This document shows positions 53,385 to 61,286 of a stretch of 64,000 nt of DNA, in pieces; position 1 is the stretch's first letter, and each line of letters begins with the position of its first letter. Position numbers and translations under genes: made by a program. The DNA is from Halogranum gelatinilyticum (GTDB lineage Archaea; Halobacteriota; Halobacteria; Halobacteriales; Haloferacaceae): NCBI RefSeq assembly GCF_900103715.1, contig NZ_FNHL01000007.1, forward strand, positions 1 to 64,000, given 5' to 3'. Below the pieces are notes generated by a model. It saw only the letters and a list, made by a program, of their open reading frames with translations. It did not search any database and was not told the origin of the DNA.

Positions 53385-54128
53385 ATGGCCCCCGACTCCG
53401 CCCCCGACTTCGACGCCGACATCACTTCGACCGACTCCGTCGCCGAGCACCGCGAGGAACTGCTCGCGGCGGTGAACGAACACGCCGGTCGCATCGCCCG
53501 CGAACTTGCCTTGCTCCAAGGTGGCGACTACGGTTCGACCACGTTCAACACCGACCGCGGCGAGTGGACCGTGAAGTACGAGGCGGGCGCGTTGCAGTAT
53601 CTCCGCTTTTCGGGGAAGGCTGGCGGCGACATCTACGTCGTCTCGACGCAGCGACCGCCCGAGCCGAAAGACCTCGTCACCGCGATGAAAGACTACGACG
53701 CCTTCGTCGAGTCCTACAACGAGCACGTGGCGTCGCTGGACGGCGTCCTCGACGACGTCACGACCGACTTCCCCGACGTGGTCTCCACCGAGACCGTCGT
53801 CGTCGAACGCGACCGTATCGTCGGCGCGATCCGCGAGACGGCGAACGACATCGCCGGACAGCTCCACCGGTTCGAGGGTGACTCCTACGGTACCTTCGCC
53901 CGTCGCGTCGGCGGGAAACGCTGGGAGCTGAAGTGGGAGGACGGCGTCGCCTCGTATCTCCGCGTCGGCGGCGAGGGTGGCATCTACCTCGTCTCGCAGT
54001 ACTCCCCGCCCTCTGCCCGCGACGTGCGGACCCTCGCCGACGGCTTCGTCGGCTTCGTCGAGGCCTACAACGAGTTCGTCGACGAACTGGAGTCGGATCT
54101 CTCGCAGGTCACGTTCGGCGACAACTGA
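53385..54128 (+). CDS. Tandem-domain haloarchaeal protein, unknown function
   Basis: 247 residues made of two diverged copies of one domain (about 20-125 and 142-245). Each copy has helix, then a GDYGSTTF-type / DSYGTFAR-type loop, W(T/E)(V/L)K(Y/W), a Tyr-Leu-Arg strand (YLRFSGKAGGDIYVVS / YLRVGGEGGIYLVS), PP and FVE(S/A)YNE. All soluble and acidic. Not assigned to a family I know. Separate from the SDR gene by 56 bases. Confidence 0.75.
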   Translation: MAPDSAPDFDADITSTDSVAEHREELLAAVNEHAGRIARELALLQGGDYGSTTFNTDRGEWTVKYEAGALQYLRFSGKAGGDIYVVSTQRPPEPKDLVTAMKDYDAFVESYNEHVASLDGVLDDVTTDFPDVVSTETVVVERDRIVGAIRETANDIAGQLHRFEGDSYGTFARRVGGKRWELKWEDGVASYLRVGGEGGIYLVSQYSPPSARDVRTLADGFVGFVEAYNEFVDELESDLSQVTFGDN

Positions 54129-54310
54129 GAGCGCGACGCGACGACGCGGACCATGGAGGCGACGCGAGGCGGGTCAAAGTGGGTCGAAGTGGGTGAAGCG
54201 AGTCAAGCGGGTCAAAACGAGTCGAGTCAGAGCGAGAGACCGCCGTCTCACGCCGTCTCCCCCTGAGTTTCGAGACCTATATAGTTCACAGACTGTCCGG
54301 CGGACGTAGA

Positions 54311-54318
54311 TTTAAGTA
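54311..54318 (+). promoter_or_regulatory. TATA-like box upstream of tRNA-like remnant
   Basis: TTTAAGTA preceded by purine-rich GACGTAGA. Transcription would begin around 54340-54345, at the start of the tRNA-like segment, and continue into the small zinc-protein gene. Confidence 0.4.
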
Positions 54319-54344
54319 GTCGTAGTCGAACGGTTCAACCAACC

Positions 54345-54410
54345 CCGACGTGTGGTAGACGGTAGCTCATCTGGTGGTCCAGGCGAGTCGGTTCGATTCC
54401 GACGTGGGCG
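54345..54410 (+). other. Degenerate tRNA-like sequence
   Basis: A perfect T-arm (GTCGG / TTCGATT / CCGAC, 54387-54403) is followed by GTGGGCG, an acceptor-like strand. A D-arm-like TAGCTCATCTGGTGG is at 54363-54377. There is no anticodon arm between them and no matching 5' acceptor (CGCCCAC) upstream, so it is not a functional tRNA by this reading. It could be a decayed tRNA copy or an attachment remnant. Confidence 0.4.
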
Positions 54411-54448
54411 GTGACCCGACCGGGATTCGGTGCAGCCCCGTCTCGGGT

Positions 54449-54679
54449 ATGGAGCAACCAACACATGTTCGGCAGCAAGCCCTCAGAAAGCTGGACGACT
54501 CCGACGACTTCCCCGTGTGCCCGCTCGGAGGTGCGAGCATGAGCACACAGGACGGGAGCGAGTTCGCTGGCGCGCAATGCCCCGACTGTGGCAGCCCGTG
54601 CGTCAAGGCGACGCTCCTTCACTTCGGAAACACATGGAATCCGACTGAGTGCCGCGACTGTCACTGGACCCGAGACTGA
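54449..54679 (+). CDS. Small zinc-binding protein
   Basis: 76 residues from ATG 54449; an alternative ATG at 54539 (46 residues) has a GGAGGTG Shine-Dalgarno at 54529-54535. The C-terminal part has CPDCGSPC and CRDC, a likely zinc knuckle, with HFGNTWNP between. The upstream part has acidic, GC3-biased codons (LDDSDDFPVCPLGG), which argues for the longer start. The frame also stays open leftward to 54374 over the tRNA-like segment. Confidence 0.6.
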   Translation: MEQPTHVRQQALRKLDDSDDFPVCPLGGASMSTQDGSEFAGAQCPDCGSPCVKATLLHFGNTWNPTECRDCHWTRD

Positions 54680-54750
54680 GCGAAGACACCGACTGACCGA
54701 TTTTTTCGCGTCGCCGACACGGAGAGCGTGTCGCTCGGCGCGACGGCGGG

Positions 54751-55359
54751 TCAAATGAAGTGTGGCTTGAGCCGCCGGAGCGTCCGCTCGATGTGGTCGA
54801 TACCCTCCGTGATTCGCTCGGCTTCCTCACCCTCGTCGAACGGTCCCACGTACACGAACGCGTACACCGCCTCCATGAGCAGGTCTTCGACCGTCGCATC
54901 GTCGTGCGCCGTCGCGACCTGCTCGCACTTCTCTCGGAGATCGTCGGGAAGCCGGTCGTAGAGGTCCTGAAAGTTGCCGAGGAACCACCGGGTCGTCTCG
55001 CGGACGTCCGGGGTCTCGGTGCAGAGATGGTTGGCCACGGCGAAAGGCTCTCTGCCTGCGAAAAACGAGTGGAGCACTTCGTTTCGCTCGAACCGCGTCT
55101 CTCGTTCGAGCAGATCGAGTCCTCGCTGGAGTTTGGGGTGGAGCGTCACCAGTTTTCTGATCCGTCGATCCGACCGTCCAGGTGCCCGGGTCAGTGCCCG
55201 CGCGGCCTCCGAGAAATGCTGGAATACGGCCTCGCGCCGCTCCTCGGCGTCCAACTGCGATACGTCCTCGTCCTTCGCATGAAGCTGGAGTGCGTCCGCG
55301 ACGAAACGCAGTTTGACGACACTGATACCCTCCTGTCTGGGTGCGATAGGACGAGACAT
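54751..55359 (-). CDS. Unrecognised helical protein
   Basis: 202 residues from ATG 55359 (MSRPIAPRQEGISVV). Mostly helical, charged, with FFAGREPFAVANHLC and EEAERITEGIDHIERTLRRLKPHF at the end. A TATA-like element on the minus strand (55388-55395, ~30-36 bases upstream) fits a leaderless transcript. It is divergent from the 55504 gene and shares its TGGGACC-bearing promoter region. No family recognised. Confidence 0.7.
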   Translation of the reverse strand: MSRPIAPRQEGISVVKLRFVADALQLHAKDEDVSQLDAEERREAVFQHFSEAARALTRAPGRSDRRIRKLVTLHPKLQRGLDLLERETRFERNEVLHSFFAGREPFAVANHLCTETPDVRETTRWFLGNFQDLYDRLPDDLREKCEQVATAHDDATVEDLLMEAVYAFVYVGPFDEGEEAERITEGIDHIERTLRRLKPHFI

Positions 55360-55469
55360 GGTATCAAGATAGAGTAATCGTATGACATACATAAACCTTT
55401 GGCCGGTATGGTCACAGAGGGTTTCTCCATGGGACCGGCGCACCCACAGTGGGACCGATTACCATTGGG

Positions 55470-55477
55470 TTTAAATA
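55470..55477 (+). promoter_or_regulatory. TATA box of the 55504 gene
   Basis: TTTAAATA lies 27-34 bases upstream of ATG 55504, the spacing for a leaderless or near-leaderless transcript. A TGGGACC motif at 55450-55456 is 13 bases above it and another is at 55523-55529 just inside the gene, so regulators could bracket the promoter. Confidence 0.65.
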
Positions 55478-55503
55478 GGATGTGGTGCTGATGTTTACTC
55501 GTG

Positions 55504-55971
55504 ATGGCAGGTAAGACCCAATTGGGACCACGTGTCGAAGGTGATTTGGCAGACAAATACCGGAACTTCGTCCGGTTCGTCAACGATGGGACGTACAAGG
55601 GACGGTTGGGCGACGAGGTGGAGAAGGCACTCAAATACCAGATGGCCTTGTACTTCGTCCGTCATCCCGAAGAACTCGACCGGGCGGCCAACTCCGACTT
55701 CATCGAGGACGACGACTTCGTGAGCGACATGATGAGCCTCATCGACACGATGGGACCGCATATCGTCGCCGCGGCGGACAACCTGCGCCCGGACGACGAC
55801 TATCGCTCTGAGCCACCTCGCCGTGAACGGACCTACCAGCCGTCGGTCGACTCCATCCCCGCCAGCGAGCAGCTCCTCCGGTCGACAACGGCCGACAACG
55901 AGGACGACGTGATGCGACGCATCGAGCGTCTCGAGCGGCTGCTGGAAGAGAACCTCTCGGACGACACGTAG
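55504..55971 (+). CDS. Putative DNA-binding or plasmid-type protein, unrecognised
   Basis: 155 residues. The N-terminus AGKTQLGPRVEGDLADKYRNFVRFVND begins like a ribbon-helix-helix protein (strand then two helices); the middle is acidic and helical, and the C-terminus RRIERLERLLEENL is a short coiled coil suitable for dimerisation. GTG at 55501 is one codon earlier. The gene is surrounded by TGGGACC/GGTCCCA motifs, so it may bind them. RHH assignment is by pattern only. Confidence 0.65.
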   Translation: MAGKTQLGPRVEGDLADKYRNFVRFVNDGTYKGRLGDEVEKALKYQMALYFVRHPEELDRAANSDFIEDDDFVSDMMSLIDTMGPHIVAAADNLRPDDDYRSEPPRRERTYQPSVDSIPASEQLLRSTTADNEDDVMRRIERLERLLEENLSDDT

Positions 55972-56079
55972 TTCGACGACCGACTCGCCGCACCGACATC
56001 GCTTTCTTCGCCGTCGCGGACACTGCCGAGCGTCCGAGCCGGAGAGCCGACACAGTTTCCGACAGCACCCCGTTCAGTA

Positions 56080-56098
56080 TGGTCCCATAATAGGACCA
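56080..56098. promoter_or_regulatory. TGGTCC/GGACCA dyad
   Basis: Perfect 6-bp inverted repeat TGGTCC (56080-56085) and GGACCA (56093-56098), spacer CATAATA. It lies in the gap between the 55504 and 56254 genes, upstream of the TATA box at 56156. It is one of several GGTCCCA-type motifs in this intergenic region. Confidence 0.5.
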
Positions 56099-56125
56099 GA
56101 ATAGTGCATAACTAGCTCAAACCAC

Positions 56126-56141
56126 ATATTGGTCCCAATAT
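56126..56141. promoter_or_regulatory. ATATTGG-TC-CCAATAT dyad
   Basis: Perfect 7-bp arms around TC, containing GGTCCCA. It ends 15 bases upstream of the TATA-like TTTTATA at 56156-56162. Position upstream of a promoter is typical of an archaeal activator or repressor site. Confidence 0.5.
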
Positions 56142-56155
56142 GCGAAAGATTCAAG

Positions 56156-56162
56156 TTTTATA
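56156..56162 (+). promoter_or_regulatory. TATA-like box of the 56254 gene
   Basis: TTTTATA followed directly by AGTCCCA (56162-56168), an altered copy of the local motif. The start is ~90 bases downstream, so a leader with a Shine-Dalgarno GGAGGA at 56242-56247 (6 bases from ATG) is expected. Confidence 0.5.
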
Positions 56163-56253
56163 GTCCCAAACAAGCTCTTGTGAGCCAGGAGGTGTGGAGG
56201 CTCCAAGTGTGGTCCCAGCGTGTGACCAAACGCGCTAGAACGGAGGAGACAAC

Positions 56254-56550
56254 ATGACCGAACAACTCACCGCCCAGTGCCCGTGTGGAGAGACGATACA
56301 CATCACCGACCCCGACGACGGTCCCGAAGTGGAGGTGGACGTCGTCCTGTTCAACCGTAAGTTCAGGTTCGTGCCGAACGTCCACGCGATCCTGTCCGTG
56401 TCGGCGTTGGTCGTCATGGCGATGCTCATCTACACCGAGATGATTCACCACGGCGAGGCGAACCCGCTGACGCTGGCCGAGGTGGCTCATTTCGCCGGTT
56501 GGGTCTACCTCGAACTCCCCGAAGCCATCTTCATCGAGACGCTGGAGTGA
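56254..56550 (+). CDS. Small membrane-associated protein, unrecognised
   Basis: 98 residues. N-terminal CPCGE (Cys at 9 and 11) and an acidic strand region, one hydrophobic segment near 45-60 (ILSVSALVVMAMLIY), then an amphipathic tail (LAEVAHFAGWVYLELPEAIF). GGAGGA precedes the ATG. The promoter carries two dyads and further GGTCCCA motifs. No family recognised; likely co-regulated with the 55504 gene. Confidence 0.7.
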   Translation: MTEQLTAQCPCGETIHITDPDDGPEVEVDVVLFNRKFRFVPNVHAILSVSALVVMAMLIYTEMIHHGEANPLTLAEVAHFAGWVYLELPEAIFIETLE

Positions 56551-56623
56551 CGCGGGCGGCGCGAGACCGCGTCCACCCAGCCGTTCTAACGGTTTTATGG
56601 CCTCGACTGCCGACAGGACTGAC

Positions 56624-57742
56624 ATGAACCGCACCCGTGCGTTCTTCCTCTTCGTTTTGGTCGCCGTCGCGGGACTCTCTCTTCTCGTCGCGCTTCCGTA
56701 CTCGCAGTATATCCTGTTCGGCGTCCTCCTCGCCTACGTCCTCCGACCGTTACACCGGCGGCTCACTCCCCGGTTCGGCCCTCGAATCGCCGCGGGCACG
56801 CTCATCCTCGCGACGGTCTTCACCGTCTTACTCCCGGTCTTCGTCCTCCTCAGCGTCGTTCTCGGACAGGCACTCTCGTTGCTCGCGGCGGTCAGAAACG
56901 GCGAACTGGACTACGATCTCGTCGAGGACGCCATCCGAGAGTACATCGGCGTCAGCGTCGACGTGCGGGACGTGGTCCGCTCGCTGACGCTCGACGTCCG
57001 CGCGGTGCTGTTCGACAACGCCCTCGACGTCTTCGGCGGGCTCTCGAACGCCACCGTCGGTCTCGCGGTGCTGCTCTTCGTCCTCTACTATCTGCTGAAG
57101 GACGGCCACCGGCTGCTCGCGTGGCTCCGCACGTCCATGCCGCTCCCTCGCGACGTCCAAGACGAGTTGCTCGAGACGCTGGATCGTCTGATGTGGGCCG
57201 TGCTCGTCGGCAACGTCCTCGTCGCGGTCGTCCAGGGGGTGCTGACGGGCATCGGCTTCGCCATCGTCGGTCTCCCGAGCGTCCTCTTCTGGACGGTGAT
57301 GACGACGGCACTCTCCTTGCTCCCGCTCATCGGGGCCTCGATCGTCTGGTTCCCCGCTGGCGTCTATCTGCTCGTCACGGGTGACATCGTCGCCGGTGGC
57401 TTCATCCTCGTCTACGGCTCCCTCATCGTCAGCCTCTCGGACAACTATCTCCGGCCGCTCATCGGCGGCCACGAGGCGCGGCTCAATCCGGGGCTGTTCA
57501 TCGTCGGTATCTTCGGCGGTATCGGCGCGTTCGGGGTCGTCGGTCTCTTCTACGGCCCCATCGTCCTCGGGGCGTTGAAGGGACTCGTCGACATCTACAG
57601 CGACGTGGGCGACCGCCTCGTGCCTGCGGACGCGTCCGGTGTGACCGCCCCGGCCGGCGCGACCGATGCGACCGACGTGGCCGATGCAACCGATGCAACC
57701 GACACGACCGACACGACTGACGGCCCGACGGATTCCGAGTGA
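56624..57742 (+). CDS. AI-2E family (PerM-like) transporter
   Basis: 372 residues from ATG 56624 (MNRTRAF), the usual haloarchaeal start; an in-frame ATG at 56597 is possible. About eight membrane segments; SQYILFGVLLAYVLRPL, YYLLKDGH, GLPSVLFWTVMTTALSLLPLIGA and SDNYLRPLIGG are family typical. The last ~30 residues are a simple repeat of Ala/Thr-Asp units (TDATDVADATDATDTTDTTD) encoded by GACCGATGCA-like repeats. Confidence 0.88.
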   Translation: MNRTRAFFLFVLVAVAGLSLLVALPYSQYILFGVLLAYVLRPLHRRLTPRFGPRIAAGTLILATVFTVLLPVFVLLSVVLGQALSLLAAVRNGELDYDLVEDAIREYIGVSVDVRDVVRSLTLDVRAVLFDNALDVFGGLSNATVGLAVLLFVLYYLLKDGHRLLAWLRTSMPLPRDVQDELLETLDRLMWAVLVGNVLVAVVQGVLTGIGFAIVGLPSVLFWTVMTTALSLLPLIGASIVWFPAGVYLLVTGDIVAGGFILVYGSLIVSLSDNYLRPLIGGHEARLNPGLFIVGIFGGIGAFGVVGLFYGPIVLGALKGLVDIYSDVGDRLVPADASGVTAPAGATDATDVADATDATDTTDTTDGPTDSE

Positions 57743-57793
57743 CCACCGGCCGTCGCCGGTGGGATGAAGTCGTGGTCGGCCGTGGGAGGTGGT

Positions 57794-58171
57794 ATGAGTA
57801 CGACGAACGGGCCGACCGCGACGAGTGAGACGACCACGAGCAGGGGGCCGAGCGACGTGGCCGACGTCGGCGACATCGGCGGTATCGATGACGTCGGCGA
57901 CGCCGGTCAGGCGGGGGGCTCCGGTGGGTCGACGGCCGAGTCCGGCGGTCCGGCGGCGAAGATCGTTCGGGCGGTGCGGCTCCTCCGAATCGGGGCCTGG
58001 ACCGCCCTCGCGCTCTTCGTCGTCGCACTGCTCGCCGTGACCGTCGTCGGCCCGTTCCTCCTTGGAAATCCGGCCGTCACGGGCGGCCGACCGCGCCTGT
58101 TCGGCGGTCTCCTGCTCTCGCTCGTCGCCGGGACGGCGGTGTTCGTCGTCGCCACCCTCGCTCTGGACTGA
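57794..58171 (+). CDS. Small membrane protein with acidic N-terminus
   Basis: 125 residues. The first ~60 are Ser/Thr/Gly/Asp-rich; two membrane segments follow (about 75-96 and 104-124). Located 51 bases after the AI-2E gene on the same strand. The hydrophilic region shares low-complexity DVADVGDIG with the end of the neighbouring protein. Function unknown. Confidence 0.6.
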   Translation: MSTTNGPTATSETTTSRGPSDVADVGDIGGIDDVGDAGQAGGSGGSTAESGGPAAKIVRAVRLLRIGAWTALALFVVALLAVTVVGPFLLGNPAVTGGRPRLFGGLLLSLVAGTAVFVVATLALD

Positions 58172-58238
58172 CTCACTCCGAAGTGTAAGGCAAAAAGAAA
58201 CTCTGTTTAACACGGACGGCGGTGTAGGACGAGCAACT

Positions 58239-58961
58239 GTGACTACGATTACTGTCGACGGGCTCTCGAAGTCCTACGGGTCGACGGCCGTCCTCGCCGG
58301 ACTGTCGTTCACCGTGGAGTCGGGAACGGTGTTCGGGCTGCTCGGCAAGAACGGGGCGGGGAAGACGACGACCATCAACGTCCTGACCGGGACCGTCTCG
58401 GCCGACGAGGGCACCGTCTCGGTGCTCGGTCTCGACCCCGGCGACCACCCCCAAGCGGTTCGCGAGCGTATCGGCGTCCTCCCCGAGAAGGAGTCGCCGC
58501 CGAGCTTTCTCACGCCGCGGGAGTATTTCTCGTTCGTCGGCGGCGTCCGCGAGATGGACACCGACGTCGTCGAGGAGCGAGTCGGCGAGTGGACCGAGCG
58601 GCTGGACTTCGCCGAGAAGCTCGATACGCTCTGTACGGACCTCTCGCGGGGCCAACAGCAGAAGGTAATGCTGACGCAAGCGTTCCTCCACGAGCCGGAA
58701 CTCGTCTTCATCGACGAGCCGCTGGCGAACCTCGACCCGGTCATCCAAGAGCGCGTCAAGGCTGCCATCCGGGAGTTTCAGGCCCGCGGGACGACGGTCG
58801 TCCTCTCGACGCACCACGTCGAAGTAGCCCAAGAGCTGTGTACGCAGGTCGGTATCCTCGTCGACGGCGCGTTCGCCGTCGAATGCGACCCGCGGGCTCT
58901 CGACGGTGAGACGCTGCGGGACGTGTTCCTCCGTGCCGTCGGTGCCACTCCCACGTCATGA
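58239..58961 (+). CDS. ABC transporter ATPase (ABC-2 exporter type)
   Basis: 240 residues from GTG 58239 (TTITVDGLSKSYG). Walker A GKNGAGKTT, signature LSRGQQQKVML, Walker B ELVFIDEPLANLDP, switch His THHVEVA. The signature LSRGQ differs from LSGGQ at one position. Stop overlaps the permease ATG (ATGA). Confidence 0.9.
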   Translation: MTTITVDGLSKSYGSTAVLAGLSFTVESGTVFGLLGKNGAGKTTTINVLTGTVSADEGTVSVLGLDPGDHPQAVRERIGVLPEKESPPSFLTPREYFSFVGGVREMDTDVVEERVGEWTERLDFAEKLDTLCTDLSRGQQQKVMLTQAFLHEPELVFIDEPLANLDPVIQERVKAAIREFQARGTTVVLSTHHVEVAQELCTQVGILVDGAFAVECDPRALDGETLRDVFLRAVGATPTS

Positions 58962-60379
58962 CCCGGTTCCTGACGCTCCTGCGGCTCATGACGGTCGAGG
59001 AGTGGCGGCTCCACAGCGAACTGTTCGGTGGCCGCCGGTTCGCCGGGTTCCCGCTCGTGCTCCTCGTCCTCACCGCCGTCGCGAGCTACGCGCTGACCGT
59101 CATCGGCGTCCCGGCAACGACGCTCACCGCCGGTGTCGTCGGTCTCGCGTTCGCCTTCGGTCTCCAGACGGGGAGTATCGGTTTCGTCAGCCGCGACTCG
59201 CTGTCGGACCTGCTGGGTGACGTGACGCTCCTGCTCTACGCGACGCGCACGCTGCCCGTCTCGGCCCGCGAGGTCGTCGCGGCGTTCCTGGTGAAAGACG
59301 TCGGCTACTACGCGCTCCTGTTTCTCCTGCCGGTCTCCGTCGGCGCGCTCGTCGGCCCGGCGGCGGCGAGTGACGCGACGTTCGGGCTCGTCCTCACGCT
59401 CTGGCCCGCGTCGACGCTCGCGTTCGCCGCCGGATTGGCGCTCACGCTCGCCGCAAGTTCGCTCTGGGTCGACGGCTCCCGGCTCGTCCGTGTGCTCGGT
59501 CTCGTCGTCGGTGGCGGCGCGCTCGCTGCGGTCGTCCTCGCCCGGTCGAGCGGGGTGGGGTTCGACATCGGCACGCTGGCCCCGCCGTACTCGCCGCTCG
59601 TCGTCGCCGGAGTTACACTCGCGACGGTGGTGCTCTTTCTCGTCGGCGTCTGGCGTTTCGACTTCGCAGATTCCGGGGAGACGGCGGCCCGTCACACTGG
59701 CTACCGGTGGCTGCAGCACCGCCTCGGCGGGGGACCGCTGGCGTCGCTCGTCGCCAAGACGGTCTTCGAGGTCCACCGCAGCAGCGGCGGCGTGTGGAAG
59801 CTCGCGCTCTCAAGCGGCGTCCTGCTCGGCGCGGCGGTCGTCGTCGTCCGCTTCGTCGGCACCTACGTCTCGCTCCCGCTCGTCCCGGCGGTACTCTTCG
59901 GCGCGGTCCTCGGTGCGACGGCGTTCCCGACCTACAGCTGGCTCACGCAGGTCGACTCGCCCGCGGACTACCGGCTCTACCCTGTCTCCGAGCGCTCGCT
60001 CTACCTTGCCAAGGCGGGCGCGTTCGCCCTCCTGGAGACGCCGGTCGTCCTCGTCTACTATCTCGGACTGGCACTCTTCACCGACGCGGGCGTCGCGGAC
60101 CTCGCGCTCGGCGGCGGGGTCCTCGTCGGCTCCGTCCTCTTCCTCTTCGGACTCACGGTCCTCGTGACCGGCTTCCAGCCCGACGAGTTCCTGTTCGATA
60201 CGGTGCGGTTCTCGGCGTACTCGCTCGTGATGCTGCTCGGACTCCTACCGCTCGTCGTCGCCGGGTTCGTCCTGCCGGCACTCCCGGACGTCTTCGCGCT
60301 GGCGACGCTGGGTTACGCGCTGGCCGTCGGCGTCGTCGGCGTGCTCGCGCTGGAGCGTGCCGCGTCGCGGGCCGTGTGA
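58958..60379 (+). CDS. ABC-2-type membrane permease
   Basis: 473 residues with about twelve hydrophobic segments. ATGA overlap with the ATPase gene. The N-terminus has a soluble Arg/Trp-rich stretch (TVEEWRLHSELFGGRRF) before the first membrane helix. The substrate is unknown; such pairs export drugs, lipids or peptides. Confidence 0.85.
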   Translation: MTRFLTLLRLMTVEEWRLHSELFGGRRFAGFPLVLLVLTAVASYALTVIGVPATTLTAGVVGLAFAFGLQTGSIGFVSRDSLSDLLGDVTLLLYATRTLPVSAREVVAAFLVKDVGYYALLFLLPVSVGALVGPAAASDATFGLVLTLWPASTLAFAAGLALTLAASSLWVDGSRLVRVLGLVVGGGALAAVVLARSSGVGFDIGTLAPPYSPLVVAGVTLATVVLFLVGVWRFDFADSGETAARHTGYRWLQHRLGGGPLASLVAKTVFEVHRSSGGVWKLALSSGVLLGAAVVVVRFVGTYVSLPLVPAVLFGAVLGATAFPTYSWLTQVDSPADYRLYPVSERSLYLAKAGAFALLETPVVLVYYLGLALFTDAGVADLALGGGVLVGSVLFLFGLTVLVTGFQPDEFLFDTVRFSAYSLVMLLGLLPLVVAGFVLPALPDVFALATLGYALAVGVVGVLALERAASRAV

Positions 60380-60387
60380 CCACGCCG

Positions 60388-60606
60388 TCAGTTCAACGCC
60401 GTGACCTCGTCGGTGAGGTCCGTCGGCTCGTCGACGGGGCCGTTGACGAACAGAGCGTGGCTCATGATGGCGATGGCGACGAGGCCGGCCACGGGGACGG
60501 TGACGGCCGACGACAACGCGGTGAACTGCCCGAGGGCGACGCCACTCTCGAGACTGCCGGCGATACCCAGCAAGACGAGGTCGTAGTACTGCCAGGTGTA
60601 GCTCAT
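60388..60606 (-). CDS. Small two-span membrane protein
   Basis: 72 residues: MSYTWQYYDLVLLGIAGSLE..., hydrophobic segments about 8-22 and 30-52, then an acidic tail (DEPTDLTDEVTALN). Convergent with the exporter permease. Codon bias fits coding; no family recognised. Confidence 0.7.
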   Translation of the reverse strand: MSYTWQYYDLVLLGIAGSLESGVALGQFTALSSAVTVPVAGLVAIAIMSHALFVNGPVDEPTDLTDEVTALN

Positions 60607-60777
60607 GGGTGTGTGTTGTGACTGGTGTCGGGAAAGTGTGAGGGCGAGTCGCCTCAGGTGTACTCCTGTGCGACGTCCGTCGAACCCGTGTGGTCACGTA
60701 CGAGAGCGGCACATCATATTAAAAACACCGCCAGATAATTAATCCCAATAGGCATAGAATTATTCGGAGAAGTAACG

Positions 60778-61131
60778 ATGGATCTTCGGACGCTTCGAGC
60801 CGCTCTGTTGTCGGTTCTCGCGGTCGTCGCAGCGGGCGGGTCTGTCGTAGTCGGTGTGACGCCGAACGGCTGGAACCCGCTCGGTGGAGTCGTGCTCGGC
60901 TTCGTGCTCGTGTATCTGCTGCTCCGTCGGGTCGTAGGAGCGTATCTGACGGAGGTGCAGCGGTGGGGACTGTTTGCACTGTTCGGCGTGGTCTCGTTTC
61001 TCTCCGTGGCGACCTACACGGCGGTGTACGGCGGGAGTCCGGATGCCGAACTCGTCGTCAGCGTGCTCGTGTGTCTCCTCGTGTCCGCACTGTTCGGCTA
61101 CCGAGCGCGAGCACGTGTACGCTCGGGGTGA
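60778..61131 (+). CDS. Hypothetical four-span membrane protein
   Basis: 117 residues, hydrophobic segments about 8-27, 33-50, 63-82 and 87-107, ending in a basic tail (RARARVRSG). AT-rich sequence precedes it (TTAAAAACA to GGCATAGAATT, 60719-60762), likely the promoter. GGAGAAG lies 9 bases before the ATG. Confidence 0.65.
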   Translation: MDLRTLRAALLSVLAVVAAGGSVVVGVTPNGWNPLGGVVLGFVLVYLLLRRVVGAYLTEVQRWGLFALFGVVSFLSVATYTAVYGGSPDAELVVSVLVCLLVSALFGYRARARVRSG

Positions 61132-61191
61132 CGACTGCGTCTGACAATTAGGAATCCAACTGTCGCAGCGTGATGGGGTGCTGCACTGAGA

Positions 61192-61233
61192 GTGAGTTCA
61201 GCGAAAACACAGCGGGAAGTAGATTTGAACTAC
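61192..61233 (-). repeat. Duplicated 3' end of initiator tRNA-Met plus trailer
   Basis: The 23 bases at 61211-61233 are identical to 61355-61377, the 3' acceptor strand and part of the T-arm of the initiator tRNA-Met gene. Homology extends into the trailer (GTGAGTTC at 61192-61199 and 61338-61345), so about 40 bases are duplicated, 144 bases apart. The copy cannot form a tRNA. Confidence 0.85.
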
Positions 61234-61286
61234 GCGAACGTCGCTCCCTTCGGTCGCTCGTTCTCTCGTTCAAACTACGACGTGAC

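Larger units (their letters stand above)
54129..54448. other. Intergenic region with short direct repeats, TATA box and tRNA-like remnant
   Basis: 320 bases. About 54171-54235 is built from imperfect ~9-11 base units (GGGTCAAAGT, GGGTCGAAGT, GGGTGAAGC, GAGTCAAGC, GGGTCAAAAC). ACCTATATAG at 54277 and TTTAAGTA at 54311-54318 are TATA-like. The tRNA-like remnant is listed separately. No gene supported. Confidence 0.5.

Noticed and set aside
54170-54235. GGGTCAAAGT-like repeats as a CRISPR or iteron array
   Set aside because: Units are imperfect, contiguous and only ~10 bases, without spacers; noted as low-complexity only.
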